A DNA stretch of 64,000 bases from contig NZ_CP034449.1 of NCBI RefSeq assembly GCF_003952425.1, forward strand, positions 1,798,001 through 1,862,000. The letters run 5' to 3'. Source of the stretch: Mesorhizobium sp. M2A.F.Ca.ET.046.03.2.1. Lineage in GTDB: Bacteria; Pseudomonadota; Alphaproteobacteria; Rhizobiales; Rhizobiaceae. Below, piece after piece: positions 34,657 to 43,080 of this stretch (position 1 is its first letter; every line of letters starts with the position of its first letter). The position numbers and the translations under genes are program-made. The notes under the pieces are model-generated. The model saw only the letters and a list, made by a program, of their open reading frames with translations, was not told where the DNA came from and did not search any database.

Positions 34657-35568
34657 TCAAGCGCCCAGGCACCAGGCCAGCACCGCCTTCTGGGCGTGCA
34701 GCCGGTTCTCGGCCTCATCGAAGACCACGGAATGCGGCCCGTCGATCACCTCGTCGGTGACCTCTTCGCCGCGATGCGCCGGCAGGCAGTGCATGAACAA
34801 CGCATCGGGCTTGGCCTTAGCCATAAGCGCCGCGTTGACCTGATAGGGCAGGAAGACGTTGTGGCCGCGAGCACGGTGCTCCTGGCCCATCGAGACCCAG
34901 CTGTCGGTGACGACGCAATCGGCCTGGTCGACGGCTTCTTCGGCGGATTTGGCAAACCGGACCTTGCCGCCATTGGCTTTCGACCAGTCGACATATTTCT
35001 CGAAAGGCTCGCTGCCTTCCGGCACCGCGACATTCAAGTTGAAACGGAACCGGGCCGAGGCTTCGAGCAACGAGTGCAGCACATTGTTGCCGTCGCCGGT
35101 CCAGGCAAAGGTCTTGCCGGCCACCGGGCCGCGATGCTCCTCGAAGGTCATGATGTCGGCCATGAGCTGGCAGGGATGCGTGTCGTCGGTCAGCCCGTTG
35201 ATGACCGGAACCGTGGCGTTCTCGGTGAGCTCGATCAGCCGGTCGTGCGAGGTGGTGCGGATCATGATGGCGTCGACATAGCGCGACAGCACTTTCGCCG
35301 TGTCGGCGATGGTCTCCGAGCGTCCGAGCTGCATCTCGGTGCCGGTCAGCATGATCGTCTCGCCGCCGAGCTGACGCATGCCGACATCGAAGGACACGCG
35401 CGTGCGCGTCGAGGGCTTGTCGAAGATCATGGCCAGCACCTTGCCGTCGAGCGGTTTTGAGCGCTCACCCGCCTTGAGCCTGGTCTTTCGCGCCATCGCG
35501 TCGTCCAGCATGATACGCAGGTCGCCCGCCGAAACGGCGGATAGATCGGTGAAGTGGCGCACGCTCAT
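34657..35568 (-). CDS. argF: Ornithine carbamoyltransferase
   Basis: A 303-residue enzyme that makes citrulline from ornithine and carbamoyl phosphate in arginine synthesis. The carbamoyl-phosphate loop is [13 protein letters not shown], the HPCQ motif appears in [12 protein letters not shown], and the ornithine-binding DSWVSMGQE and [13 protein letters not shown] motifs follow. Length is slightly below 310, which is normal for rhizobia. It starts 16 bp after the argD stop, so it is the second gene of the argD operon. Confidence 0.95.
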   Translation of the reverse strand: MSVRHFTDLSAVSAGDLRIMLDDAMARKTRLKAGERSKPLDGKVLAMIFDKPSTRTRVSFDVGMRQLGGETIMLTGTEMQLGRSETIADTAKVLSRYVDAIMIRTTSHDRLIELTENATVPVINGLTDDTHPCQLMADIMTFEEHRGPVAGKTFAWTGDGNNVLHSLLEASARFRFNLNVAVPEGSEPFEKYVDWSKANGGKVRFAKSAEEAVDQADCVVTDSWVSMGQEHRARGHNVFLPYQVNAALMAKAKPDALFMHCLPAHRGEEVTDEVIDGPHSVVFDEAENRLHAQKAVLAWCLGA

Positions 35569-35584
35569 CGGCAGGTTCCAGAAC

Positions 35585-36784
35585 TTATTTCGCGGCTTCG
35601 GCCGCTATCGCGTCGGTCAGGCCCTTGGCGCCGCCGCGGATGCGCCTCAGCGCCTCGCCGATCTCCTCGTCGGTGACGGTGAGCGGCGGCAGGAGGCGGA
35701 TCACGTTGTCGCCGGCCGGCACGGCAAGCAGATGCTGGTCGCGCAGCGCCATGTTCACCTTGGTGTTGGGCATGGCGCATTTCAGGCCGAGCATCAGGCC
35801 GGTTCCCCTGATGCCTTCGATGACCTCGGGAAATTCGTCCGCGACCGCCGCAAGGCCCTGCTTCAACAACAGAGCCTTGCGCTGCACATCCTCGAGGAAG
35901 CCGTCGGCCAGCACCACGTCGAGCACGGCGTTGCCGATCGCCATCGCCAGCGGATTGCCGCCGAAGGTGGTGCCGTGCACGCCGGCGGTCATGCCGGTCG
36001 CCGCCTCATCCGTGGCGAGGCAGGCGCCCATTGGGAAGCCGCCGCCGATGCCCTTGGCGATCGCCATCAGGTCGGGCGTGACGCTGGCCCATTCATGCGC
36101 GAACAGCTTGCCGGTGCGGCCGATGCCGCACTGGACCTCGTCGAAGATCAGAAGCAGGCCGTGCTGGTCGCAGAGCTGCCGCAGCCGTTTCAAGGACTGC
36201 GTCGGCACCGGGCGTATGCCGCCCTCGCCCTGCACGGGCTCGATCAGGATGGCCGCGGTCTCCGCCGTGATCGCCTTTTCCGCGGCATCGATGTCGTCGA
36301 ATGCAACCTGGTCGAAGCCTTCGACCTTGGGCCCGAAGCCCTCGAGGTATTTGTACTGGCCGCCGGCGGCGATCGTCGCCAGCGTGCGGCCGTGGAAGGC
36401 GCCTTCGAAGGTAATGATGCGAAACCGCTCCGGATGGCCCTTGACGAACTGATAGCGCCTGGCCGTCTTGATGGCGCATTCCAGCGCCTCGGCGCCTGAA
36501 TTGGTGAAGAACACCTTGTCGGCAAAGGTGGCATCGACCAGCCGCTCGCCCAGCCGGCGCTGTTCCGGGATCTCGTAGAGATTGGAGACGTGCCAGAGCT
36601 TGGCGGCCTGTTCGGTGAGCGCCGCGACCAGATGCGGATGGCTGTGGCCCAGCGAATTCACCGCGATGCCGCCCGCGAAGTCGAGATATCGCTCGCCCTT
36701 GTCGGTGACCAGCCAAGTCCCCTCCCCACGGTCGAAGGCCAGGGGTGCGCGGGCAAAGGTCTCGTAAAGCGCCGAACCGCTCAT
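35585..36784 (-). CDS. argD: Acetylornithine aminotransferase
   Basis: A 399-residue class III PLP aminotransferase. It converts N-acetylglutamate semialdehyde to N-acetylornithine and can also serve lysine synthesis. Motifs are [75 protein letters not shown] and the PLP lysine in [17 protein letters not shown], plus [10 protein letters not shown]. It heads the argD-argF(-hslO) run. An intrinsic terminator lies 27 bp before its ATG (36811-36833), which suggests attenuation or the end of a small upstream transcript. Confidence 0.93.
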   Translation of the reverse strand: MSGSALYETFARAPLAFDRGEGTWLVTDKGERYLDFAGGIAVNSLGHSHPHLVAALTEQAAKLWHVSNLYEIPEQRRLGERLVDATFADKVFFTNSGAEALECAIKTARRYQFVKGHPERFRIITFEGAFHGRTLATIAAGGQYKYLEGFGPKVEGFDQVAFDDIDAAEKAITAETAAILIEPVQGEGGIRPVPTQSLKRLRQLCDQHGLLLIFDEVQCGIGRTGKLFAHEWASVTPDLMAIAKGIGGGFPMGACLATDEAATGMTAGVHGTTFGGNPLAMAIGNAVLDVVLADGFLEDVQRKALLLKQGLAAVADEFPEVIEGIRGTGLMLGLKCAMPNTKVNMALRDQHLLAVPAGDNVIRLLPPLTVTDEEIGEALRRIRGGAKGLTDAIAAEAAK

Positions 36785-36810
36785 TATATGCGTCTCCGGA
36801 ACCGGAAATC

Positions 36811-36833
36811 AAAAAAGCCGCCAATGCGGCGGC
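36811..36833 (-). terminator. Intrinsic terminator in the argD leader
   Basis: On the minus strand GCCGCC-GCATT-GGCGGC is followed by TTTTTT. It lies just upstream of argD in the direction of argD transcription, so it is either an attenuator or the end of a short RNA encoded in the 357-bp argD-gcrA gap. Confidence 0.8.
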
Positions 36834-36958
36834 CTTTGCGGCTTATCATGTTTTTCGGCCATGAAGTCAACGAAAACGTCACGCAGAAGCGCGTGGCAAG
36901 CCCCGACGCCACTCCGGCCCATCAGTGGTCAGGCAAGTTGGGGAAAACCGTAAAAACC

Positions 36959-36995
36959 GAATCGGTGTTGCCTTTGGGACTCTTGTCACCGAGTC
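36959..36995. promoter_or_regulatory. Cluster of three GANTC (CcrM) sites upstream of gcrA
   Basis: GAATC (36959-36963), GACTC (36978-36982) and GAGTC (36991-36995) fall within 37 bp, 147-183 bp before the gcrA start. GANTC is the target of the cell-cycle methylase CcrM of alphaproteobacteria, and GcrA acts at CcrM-methylated promoters. Apart from these sites and the argD terminator, the 36785-37141 gap shows no gene. Confidence 0.6.
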
Positions 36996-37141
36996 AGCGC
37001 ATAAGGTAATTGTAGTCGAGAAATAACTATATTTCGTGCGGCGGACCTAGATCACCCGGTACATGTGGTGTCGTTTGCCCGGCGAGAGCCGGCTCGGGAA
37101 AGGATTCTGGCTGCCGCACGCATTAGCAGGAGCGCGGTCTC

Positions 37142-37660
37142 ATGAACTGGACTGACGAGCGGGTAGAACTTCTCAGGAAATTGTGGTCGGAGGGCCTGAG
37201 CGCCAGCCAGATTGCCGCACAGCTTGGCGGAGTGAGCCGCAATGCCGTCATCGGCAAGGTGCATCGCCTGAAGCTGTCGGGCCGCGGCCGCGCGACGGCT
37301 GCCCCGGCGCGCCAGAAGAAGGCGACGCAAGGCGCCTCGATGCAGAAATCGGTGGCCCGCGCGGCGAGCCCGGCGCGCCATGTGACCGCCACCATCGGCG
37401 CCACCGCGCTGCAGGTGCAGTTCGACGCCGAGCCGGTCGCGCGCCACTACATCCGCCCGGTCGAGAACGTGGTGGTTCCGATCTCGCGCAATCTGCAGCT
37501 CGTCGAGCTGACCGAACGCACCTGCAAATGGCCGAATGGCGACCCGCTCTCGGAAGACTTCAGCTTCTGCGGCAACGACGCCGCCGAAACGGGACCGTAT
37601 TGCAAGTATCATTCCCGGGTTGCGTTCCAGCCGGCGGCGGAACGGCGCAGGGCAAGATAA
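37142..37660 (+). CDS. gcrA: GcrA-family cell cycle regulator
   Basis: A 172-residue regulator that binds sigma-70 RNA polymerase and methylated GANTC DNA and controls S-phase genes in alphaproteobacteria. The N-terminal DNA-binding domain MNWTDERVELLRKLWSEGLS, followed by ASQIAAQLGGVSRNAVIGKV and HRLKLSGRGR, is canonical. A basic Ala-rich linker follows. The C-terminal sigma-interacting domain holds LVELTERTCKWPNGDPLSED and FSFCGNDAAETGPYCKYHSR, with its three Cys. Length is typical. Confidence 0.95.
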   Translation: MNWTDERVELLRKLWSEGLSASQIAAQLGGVSRNAVIGKVHRLKLSGRGRATAAPARQKKATQGASMQKSVARAASPARHVTATIGATALQVQFDAEPVARHYIRPVENVVVPISRNLQLVELTERTCKWPNGDPLSEDFSFCGNDAAETGPYCKYHSRVAFQPAAERRRAR

Positions 37661-37800
37661 GGGAATAAGGGAATAGGGGAGTAAGGCAGGAGGGGAATAG
37701 GGGAAAGAGCGCTTCACGCGCGACGTTTCGCCAGTCGCTCCGTATGACCACTCCCTTACTGCCTTACTGCCTTACTGCCTTACTGCCCTACTCCCCTCTC
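37661..37800. repeat. Octamer tandem repeat and complementary purine-rich arm
   Basis: CTTACTGC is repeated four times without error at 37755-37786, then once in degenerate form (CCTACTCC), ending in CCCTCTC. At the other end, 37667-37705 is a purine-rich run with GGGGAGTAAGGCAGGAGGGG, complementary to the CTGCC/TACTCCCC units. The two parts can pair in a long imperfect hairpin between the convergent gcrA and corA genes. The octamer count is likely to vary by slippage. Confidence 0.8.
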
Positions 37801-37801
37801 T

Positions 37802-38806
37802 TCACAGCCACCCATTCTTCTTGAATCGCCAATACAGGAACGAGCAGATCGCGGCCATCACCAGCAGGATGATGGGATAGCCATATTCCATCTTCAGTTC
37901 CGGCATGTCGGAGAAGTTCATGCCGTAGATGCCGGCGAAGGCGGTGGGCACCGCCAGGATGGCGGCCCATGAGGCGAGCTTCTTCGAGATCGCCGTTTCC
38001 TGGCTCTGTCCGACGAGCAGGCTGGCTTCGAAAGCGAAGGCCAGAACCTCGCGCAGGGAGTCGATCTTTTCCTGCACGGTGCGGATGTGGTCGGTCACAT
38101 CGCGAAACAGCGGATGCATGGCGGCATGGATCTGCGGCAGGTCGGCGCTGGTCAGCCGGCGGCAGACCTCGACGAGCGGCAAGGCCGCGTTGCGCAGCCG
38201 CAGGAGATCGCGGCGCAGCATGTAGAGGCGCTCGATATCCGAACCAGTCATCGGCTTCAGAAGCACCTTGTCCTCGATCGCCTCGACCTCGTCTTCGATC
38301 TGCTCCAGCACCGGCATGTAATTGTCGACGATGAAATCGAGGATGGCGTAGAGGACGAAATCCTCACCCTTGGCCAGTGAATGCGGGCAGCTTTCCCAAT
38401 GCTGGCGAACGGCGGCGTAGGAGGTCGACGGGCCGTGCCGGACGCTGACGATGTAGCCGGTGCCGACGAACAGATGCGTCTCGCCGAAAGTGACGCGACC
38501 GTCGATCAATTGCGCGGTGCGGGCGACGATGAACAGGGCATCGCCATATTGCTCGATCTTCGGGCGCGCATGCGGGTGCTCGGCGTCCTCGATCGCGAGG
38601 TCATGCAGGTGGAATTGCGCTTGCACCCTAAGCAGAAGGTTGCGGTCGGGCTCGAGCAGGCCAATCCAGACGACATGGCCGGGTTTGGCCGCCCATTCGC
38701 CGGCCTGTTCGATCGCGATGTCGGCGACACGCTTGCCGCCCAAATAGACGCTGGACGCAATGATGCCCGACGTTGGGGCCGGGGTCAGGTTTCGAACTTG
38801 TTCCAT
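37802..38806 (-). CDS. corA: CorA-family magnesium/cobalt transporter
   Basis: A 334-residue inner-membrane ion channel. The start MEQVRNLTPAPTSG has GGGAGG upstream; an earlier ATG adds 16 basic residues. A large cytoplasmic domain has the usual acidic helices (VLEQIEDEVEAIEDKVL). It ends in two helices: the first carries the selectivity signature IYGMNF within VPTAFAGIYGMNFSDMP and the second is YPIILLVMAAICSFLYWRF with a basic tail. It imports Mg2+, and sometimes Co2+ or Ni2+. Confidence 0.92.
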   Translation of the reverse strand: MEQVRNLTPAPTSGIIASSVYLGGKRVADIAIEQAGEWAAKPGHVVWIGLLEPDRNLLLRVQAQFHLHDLAIEDAEHPHARPKIEQYGDALFIVARTAQLIDGRVTFGETHLFVGTGYIVSVRHGPSTSYAAVRQHWESCPHSLAKGEDFVLYAILDFIVDNYMPVLEQIEDEVEAIEDKVLLKPMTGSDIERLYMLRRDLLRLRNAALPLVEVCRRLTSADLPQIHAAMHPLFRDVTDHIRTVQEKIDSLREVLAFAFEASLLVGQSQETAISKKLASWAAILAVPTAFAGIYGMNFSDMPELKMEYGYPIILLVMAAICSFLYWRFKKNGWL

Positions 38807-38850
38807 CGCAAACCTCCCGAGACTGCGACTGACAATTCGCCGTGCCTGGA

Positions 38851-38893
38851 GCAATTCCAGGAAAAGTGTGAGCGGTTTTCCGCCCGGAATTGC
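38851..38893. repeat. Dispersed palindromic repeat, family 1 (inverse orientation)
   Basis: GCAATTCCAGGAAAAGTGTG, then AGCGGTTTTCCGCCCGGAAT and TGC. It is the reverse complement of the copy at 30043-30085 with a few changes, and lies upstream of corA and downstream of phoU. Confidence 0.78.
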
Positions 38894-38990
38894 GTAAAAA
38901 CAATAGTTGGGCGTTTCGCCGCTTCCGTGAAACGGTGAAACGCACTGGAGAGCTTAGCCTAAATCAGAAAACCGTTCGAGGGGCCTGAAT

Positions 38991-39713
38991 TCACTTAGCC
39001 GGCACCGTGCCTGGCAGCACCACCTTGTCGGTCTTGTCGCCCTTCGGCCGTTCGGCGGGCATCTGGTCGCCGGTGACGATGTAGTAGATGGTCTCGGCGA
39101 TGTTGGTCGCATGGTCGCCGATACGCTCGATATTCTTGGCGCAGAACAGAAGATGCGTGCAGGGCGTGATGTTGCGCGGATCTTCCATCATGTAGGTCAA
39201 AAGCTCGCGGAACAGCGAGGTGTACATGGCGTCGATCTGGTCGTCACGATCGCGCACGAAGCCGATCCTCTCGACCGAGCGCGAGGCGTAGACGTCGAGC
39301 ACTTCCTTGAGCTGCGTCAGCGCCAGGTTGGCAAGCGCCTCCAGACCGCGGAAAAGGCTGTTCGGCTGGCGCCCGTCGACCGAGGCGACGCGCTTGGCGA
39401 CGTTCTTGCCAAGATCGCCGACCCGCTCGATATCGGCCGAGATGCGGATCGCGCCGACGATCTCACGCAAATCCGTCGCCATCGGCTGGCGCCTGGCGAT
39501 GATGATGATGGCCTTGTCATCGATCTCGCGCTGCCCCTCGTCGAGGACGATGTCGTCCTGGATGACCTTCTGGGCAAGGCCATGGTCGACATTGACGAGG
39601 GCCGCGACAGCCTGTTCGACCATGCGCTCGGCATGGCCGCCCATCGCCGCGATGCGCTTGGACAGGAATTTCAGCTCTTCGTCATAGGCACTGACTGTAT
39701 GCACGGACTGCAT
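38991..39713 (-). CDS. phoU: Phosphate signalling protein PhoU
   Basis: A 240-residue all-helical protein of two PhoU repeats. It represses the Pho regulon by linking the Pst transporter to PhoR. The first repeat shows HTVSAYDEELKFLSKRIAAM and VERVGDLGKN-like metal-binding text (ISADIERVGDLGKNVAKRV). The second has LFCAKNIERIGDHATNIAET, where the E-x-x-x-D motifs bind metal. GGGAAGG precedes the ATG. It lies 108 bp after phoR with no pstSCAB genes between and no phoB after it, unlike the usual rhizobial order. Confidence 0.95.
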   Translation of the reverse strand: MQSVHTVSAYDEELKFLSKRIAAMGGHAERMVEQAVAALVNVDHGLAQKVIQDDIVLDEGQREIDDKAIIIIARRQPMATDLREIVGAIRISADIERVGDLGKNVAKRVASVDGRQPNSLFRGLEALANLALTQLKEVLDVYASRSVERIGFVRDRDDQIDAMYTSLFRELLTYMMEDPRNITPCTHLLFCAKNIERIGDHATNIAETIYYIVTGDQMPAERPKGDKTDKVVLPGTVPAK

Positions 39714-39821
39714 CGATATGCCTTCCCGGTTTGTGCCGGCTGGTGCGTTCCCTCAATCTGTCGCTGATACGCGAACCGCATGACAGAAAGAAGAAAATCT
39801 CGGTTGGCAACCGGTACACGA

Positions 39822-41087
39822 TCAGCGAGCCGGCAAATGAACCGTGAACGCCGCACCCTTGCCGACTTCCGACTTGATCGACAATCTTGCGTTATGACGG
39901 CTCAATATATGCTTGACGATCGAAAGGCCAAGCCCGGTGCCTTTCTGGGTGCGGCTGTTTTCGACATCGATGCGGTAGAAGCGTTCGGTTATGCGCGGGA
40001 TGTGTTCTTCGGCAATGCCCGGACCGTAGTCTCTTATGGTGACGTCGATGCCTGGGTCCTGACCGTCCTCGACGCGTGCCATGGATACGGTCACGCGTCC
40101 GCCTGACTGGCCGTATTTGCAGGCATTCTCCAGGAGATTCTCGAAAACCTGGAAGAGTTCGTCGCGGTCGCCGGGGACGGAAACCGGGCCATCGATGAAG
40201 TCCCGCTCGATGACGATGCCGTTCTCGCTGGCCAGCGGCTCGAGCGAATCGATGACGCTGTCGATCGTCTGGCGAAGATCGACCGCAGTGCCCGGCCTCA
40301 GATAAGGTTTCATCTCCAGTCGCGAGAGCGAGAGCAGATCGTCGATCAGGCGGGCCATGCGTCCCGTTTGGTTCTGCATGATCTGCAGGAACTGGTCGCG
40401 CGCCGCCGGATCGTTCCGGGCCGGCCCGCGCAGCGTCTCGATGAAGCCGGCGATCGAGGCGAGCGGCGTGCGCAATTCATGGCTGGCATTGGCGATGAAG
40501 TCGGCCCGCATGCGGTCGATGCGGCGCGTCTCGCTCTGATCCTTGAACACCAGCACATAAAGGCCTGTGGCATGGCCGACCGTTGACGCGCTGACCCGGT
40601 ATGTCCGCTCCACCGGCAGCTTTTCGGTGTAGTCGACCGCATCGGCGGCGACCTCGCCCGACAGGATGCCGTCCAGCAGCGCCTGCATTTCCGGCGCGCG
40701 AAACTTCAATGCCAGAGACATGCCCGGCGCCAGGCCGCCGAAAGCGGCGAAGGCGGCGGCGTTGGCGTGAACCATCGCGGCGGAATGGTCGAAAATGATC
40801 AGCGGATCGGCGACCGCGGCCGCCAGATACTCGCCGGAGAGCCGCTGCAGTCCGCTGGCCTCGATCGCCGCGCCTGTCTCGGTCGACCGGCGCTCGGCGT
40901 CCGCGGGCAGCATCGCCGCGGCCGCCAACAGGGCCAAAGCCGGCACCAGCACGTAGATTGAAGCGCCGGCGAAAGAATAGACGGCGATGACCGCGACAAC
41001 GCCCGCGGCAAGCAGCCAGCGGTTGCCCCGAAGCCGCGCCGCCCAGGCTTGCCCCCTGCTGTCCTGCCCCGCGCCGGTCTCTGCCAT
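39822..41087 (-). CDS. phoR: Phosphate regulon sensor histidine kinase PhoR
   Basis: A 421-residue membrane kinase that phosphorylates PhoB under phosphate limitation. Two closely spaced helices near the N-terminus (LLAAGVVAVIAVYSFAGASI, YVLVPALALLAAAAML) leave almost no periplasmic loop, as in PhoR. A PAS domain follows (AAVADPLIIFDHSAAMVHAN). The H box is FIANASHELRTPLASIAGFI, and the ATPase domain has FENLLENACKYG, DYGPGIAEEHIPRITERFYR and GTGLGLSIVKHI. It precedes phoU in the same direction and is divergent from ppk2. Confidence 0.93.
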   Translation of the reverse strand: MAETGAGQDSRGQAWAARLRGNRWLLAAGVVAVIAVYSFAGASIYVLVPALALLAAAAMLPADAERRSTETGAAIEASGLQRLSGEYLAAAVADPLIIFDHSAAMVHANAAAFAAFGGLAPGMSLALKFRAPEMQALLDGILSGEVAADAVDYTEKLPVERTYRVSASTVGHATGLYVLVFKDQSETRRIDRMRADFIANASHELRTPLASIAGFIETLRGPARNDPAARDQFLQIMQNQTGRMARLIDDLLSLSRLEMKPYLRPGTAVDLRQTIDSVIDSLEPLASENGIVIERDFIDGPVSVPGDRDELFQVFENLLENACKYGQSGGRVTVSMARVEDGQDPGIDVTIRDYGPGIAEEHIPRITERFYRIDVENSRTQKGTGLGLSIVKHILSRHNARLSIKSEVGKGAAFTVHLPAR

Positions 41088-41154
41088 AGGCCCGTGCTAC
41101 CCCGCATCCCGTCGACCGGTCAGCGGCTCGCTGGACCGGCCCGACGCATGGGCT

Positions 41155-41215
41155 TCTTGAAAATCAGGATCGATTTTCGCGAAGGTTCATGCGCAAAATC
41201 AAAATGCTACGGCGT
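41155..41215. repeat. Possible dispersed repeat in the phoR-ppk2 promoter region
   Basis: TTGAAAATCAGGATCGATTT, then AAAATCAAAATGCTACGGCG. I recall similar AAAATC-rich blocks in rhizobial intergenic regions, but there is no second copy in this window, so the call is weak. AAAATC occurs twice and GATTTT once within it. Confidence 0.3.
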
Positions 41216-41289
41216 GTAAGCGTCCGGAGGGAGCGCCACGCCGCCAAGGCTCCATAGCATGAGTCCGCAAACTGGAAAGGTTCGTCCGG

Positions 41290-42195
41290 ATGAAAAAAGC
41301 CAAGCAAACGGCTGAAGCGGCACCCGCCACAACACCGATCAAGATCAAGATCGGCGGCAAGGAGCGCGAGTTCGACATCGACAATCCGGTCCTGCCGGAC
41401 TGGATCGAGGACAACAAGCTGACGGCCGGCGCCTATCCTTACGACAAGAAGATGAAGGGCGAGGACTACGAAAAGGAGCTCGAAGGGCTGCAAATCGAAC
41501 TGGTCAAGGCGCAGGCCTGGCTTCAGGCGACCGGCAAGCGGGTGATGGCGCTGTTCGAGGGCAGAGACGCGGCCGGCAAGGGCGGCACGATCTTCGTGCT
41601 GCGGCAGTACATGAACCCGCGCACTGCCCGCAACGTCGCGCTGACCAAGCCGACGCCGACCGAGGCCGGGCAATGGTATTATCAGCGCTATGTCGACCAT
41701 TTCCCGACTTCGGGCGAATTCGTCACCTTCGACCGCTCCTGGTACAACCGGGCCGGTGTCGAGCCGGTCATGGGGTTCTGCACGCCGGAGCAACATGAGA
41801 AATTCCTCGACGAGACACCGCATTTTGAACGGATGATCTGCAACGAAGGCATCCATTTCTTCAAATTTTGGCTGAATATCGGTCGCGAGACCCAGCTCGA
41901 GCGGTTCCATGACCGCCGCTGGTCGCCGCTGAAGAACTGGAAGTTCTCGCCGATCGACATCGCCGGCGTCAGCAAATGGGACGAGTACACCAAGGCGCGC
42001 GACCAGATGGTCGAGCGCACGCACAAGGAATTCTCGCCCTGGATCATCGTGCGCGCCAACGACAAGCGCCGCGCCCGGCTTGCGGTGATCCAGCGTATCC
42101 TTCTGTCGCTGCCCTATGATGGCCGCGACCTGGATGCCGTCGGCAAGCCCGACAAGAAGATCATCGGCGAAGGGCCGGGGTTCCTGAAGGACTGA
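41290..42195 (+). CDS. ppk2: Polyphosphate kinase 2
   Basis: A 301-residue P-loop kinase that moves phosphate between polyphosphate and nucleotides. Walker A is [15 protein letters not shown], the Walker B region is [20 protein letters not shown] and the lid module is [34 protein letters not shown] closes the domain. An N-terminal extension of about 50 residues ([15 protein letters not shown], charged) precedes the core. The residues do not settle whether it prefers ADP or GDP. It is divergent from phoR, so both may answer to phosphate status, although I saw no Pho box. Confidence 0.92.
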   Translation: MKKAKQTAEAAPATTPIKIKIGGKEREFDIDNPVLPDWIEDNKLTAGAYPYDKKMKGEDYEKELEGLQIELVKAQAWLQATGKRVMALFEGRDAAGKGGTIFVLRQYMNPRTARNVALTKPTPTEAGQWYYQRYVDHFPTSGEFVTFDRSWYNRAGVEPVMGFCTPEQHEKFLDETPHFERMICNEGIHFFKFWLNIGRETQLERFHDRRWSPLKNWKFSPIDIAGVSKWDEYTKARDQMVERTHKEFSPWIIVRANDKRRARLAVIQRILLSLPYDGRDLDAVGKPDKKIIGEGPGFLKD

Positions 42196-42316
42196 CGCAC
42201 TGTCGCCCGGAGGTGCGCGGCGGTCCCGGAAAAACGGGATACACCAATCAAGAGCATGAATTACAGCGCCGCGCGGCTTTCGGCTCGCGCGGCGCTGAGA
42301 CTTTCATGCCGGCCGC

Positions 42317-43066
42317 TCAGGCGGCTAGGCGGGCGATCCGCTGCAGCCGCTTCAGCGTGGTGTCATCCTGAAGCGCCTGCTGGAACAGCGTGATCTCGTG
42401 GTCGATACGATCGCACAACACCGCCGTATCGCCCTTGAGAAGGCTCCGCGTCTGCAGCAATGCCGCCACCGGCTTCTTGGCGAGCTGTTTCGCCCTCGCC
42501 AGCGTTGCTTCCTCGGCGCTGCCTTCCGTCACGATCTCGCCGACAAGGCCGAGGGCCTTGGCATCCTCGACGCCGAGCGTGTCGCCCAGGCAGAAGAAGC
42601 GGAAGGCGCCCGCATAGCCGAGCTTCTGGGGCGCCAGGATGCTGGTCGCCGCGTCCGGCACCAGGCCGAAATCGACGAACGGCACCCTGAAGGTGCTGCC
42701 CTTCGAGGCGATCACCATGTCGCAGTGGAACAGGATGGTGCAGCCGACGCCGACGGCATCGCCGTCGACGCAGGCAAGCACCGGCTTGGGGAAGGTCGCC
42801 AGCATGCGGAACATGTCGGTGACCGCGGCGATCAGTTCCCGGTGCTTGGTGGCATCGAGGAACTCCGAGAAATCGCCGCCAAGGCAGAAGCATCCGGCAA
42901 GGCCGCGCAGCATGACGACGCGGACCTCGTCATTGACGGCCGCCTCGTGGAGGGTCCTGGCAAGGCTCGCATAGGCATGCCGATCTAGCACCGGCCGGCC
43001 GTCATGCGAGGACACGGTGACGACCAGTGTATGGCCGCGCAGTTCCGGTTCGGGATGGAAACTCAT
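42317..43066 (-). CDS. Enoyl-CoA hydratase/crotonase family protein next to luxI
   Basis: A 249-residue crotonase-fold protein. The start MSFHPEPELRG follows GGGAGG and lies 14 bp after the luxI stop, so the two are very likely one transcript. Oxyanion-hole segments are VVMLRGLAGCFCLGGDFSEF and CVDGDAVGVGCTILFHCDMV; MVIASKGSTFRVPFVDFGLV follows. The usual catalytic Glu pair is not obvious, so activity may differ from true hydration. Its link to luxI suggests it shapes the acyl chain of the signal, for example by adding or moving a double bond. This is an inference, although unsaturated AHLs are known from Mesorhizobium. Confidence 0.82.
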   Translation of the reverse strand: MSFHPEPELRGHTLVVTVSSHDGRPVLDRHAYASLARTLHEAAVNDEVRVVMLRGLAGCFCLGGDFSEFLDATKHRELIAAVTDMFRMLATFPKPVLACVDGDAVGVGCTILFHCDMVIASKGSTFRVPFVDFGLVPDAATSILAPQKLGYAGAFRFFCLGDTLGVEDAKALGLVGEIVTEGSAEEATLARAKQLAKKPVAALLQTRSLLKGDTAVLCDRIDHEITLFQQALQDDTTLKRLQRIARLAA

Positions 43067-43080
43067 GATCACCTCCCGGC

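Noticed and set aside
37755..37794. Tandem octamers as a possible CRISPR array
   Set aside because: Units are 8 bp with no spacers and no cas genes nearby; it is a simple tandem repeat.
39714..39821. A Pho box or pst remnants between phoR and phoU
   Set aside because: CTGTC elements are present but no pair with Pho-box spacing, and no coding similarity to Pst proteins was seen.
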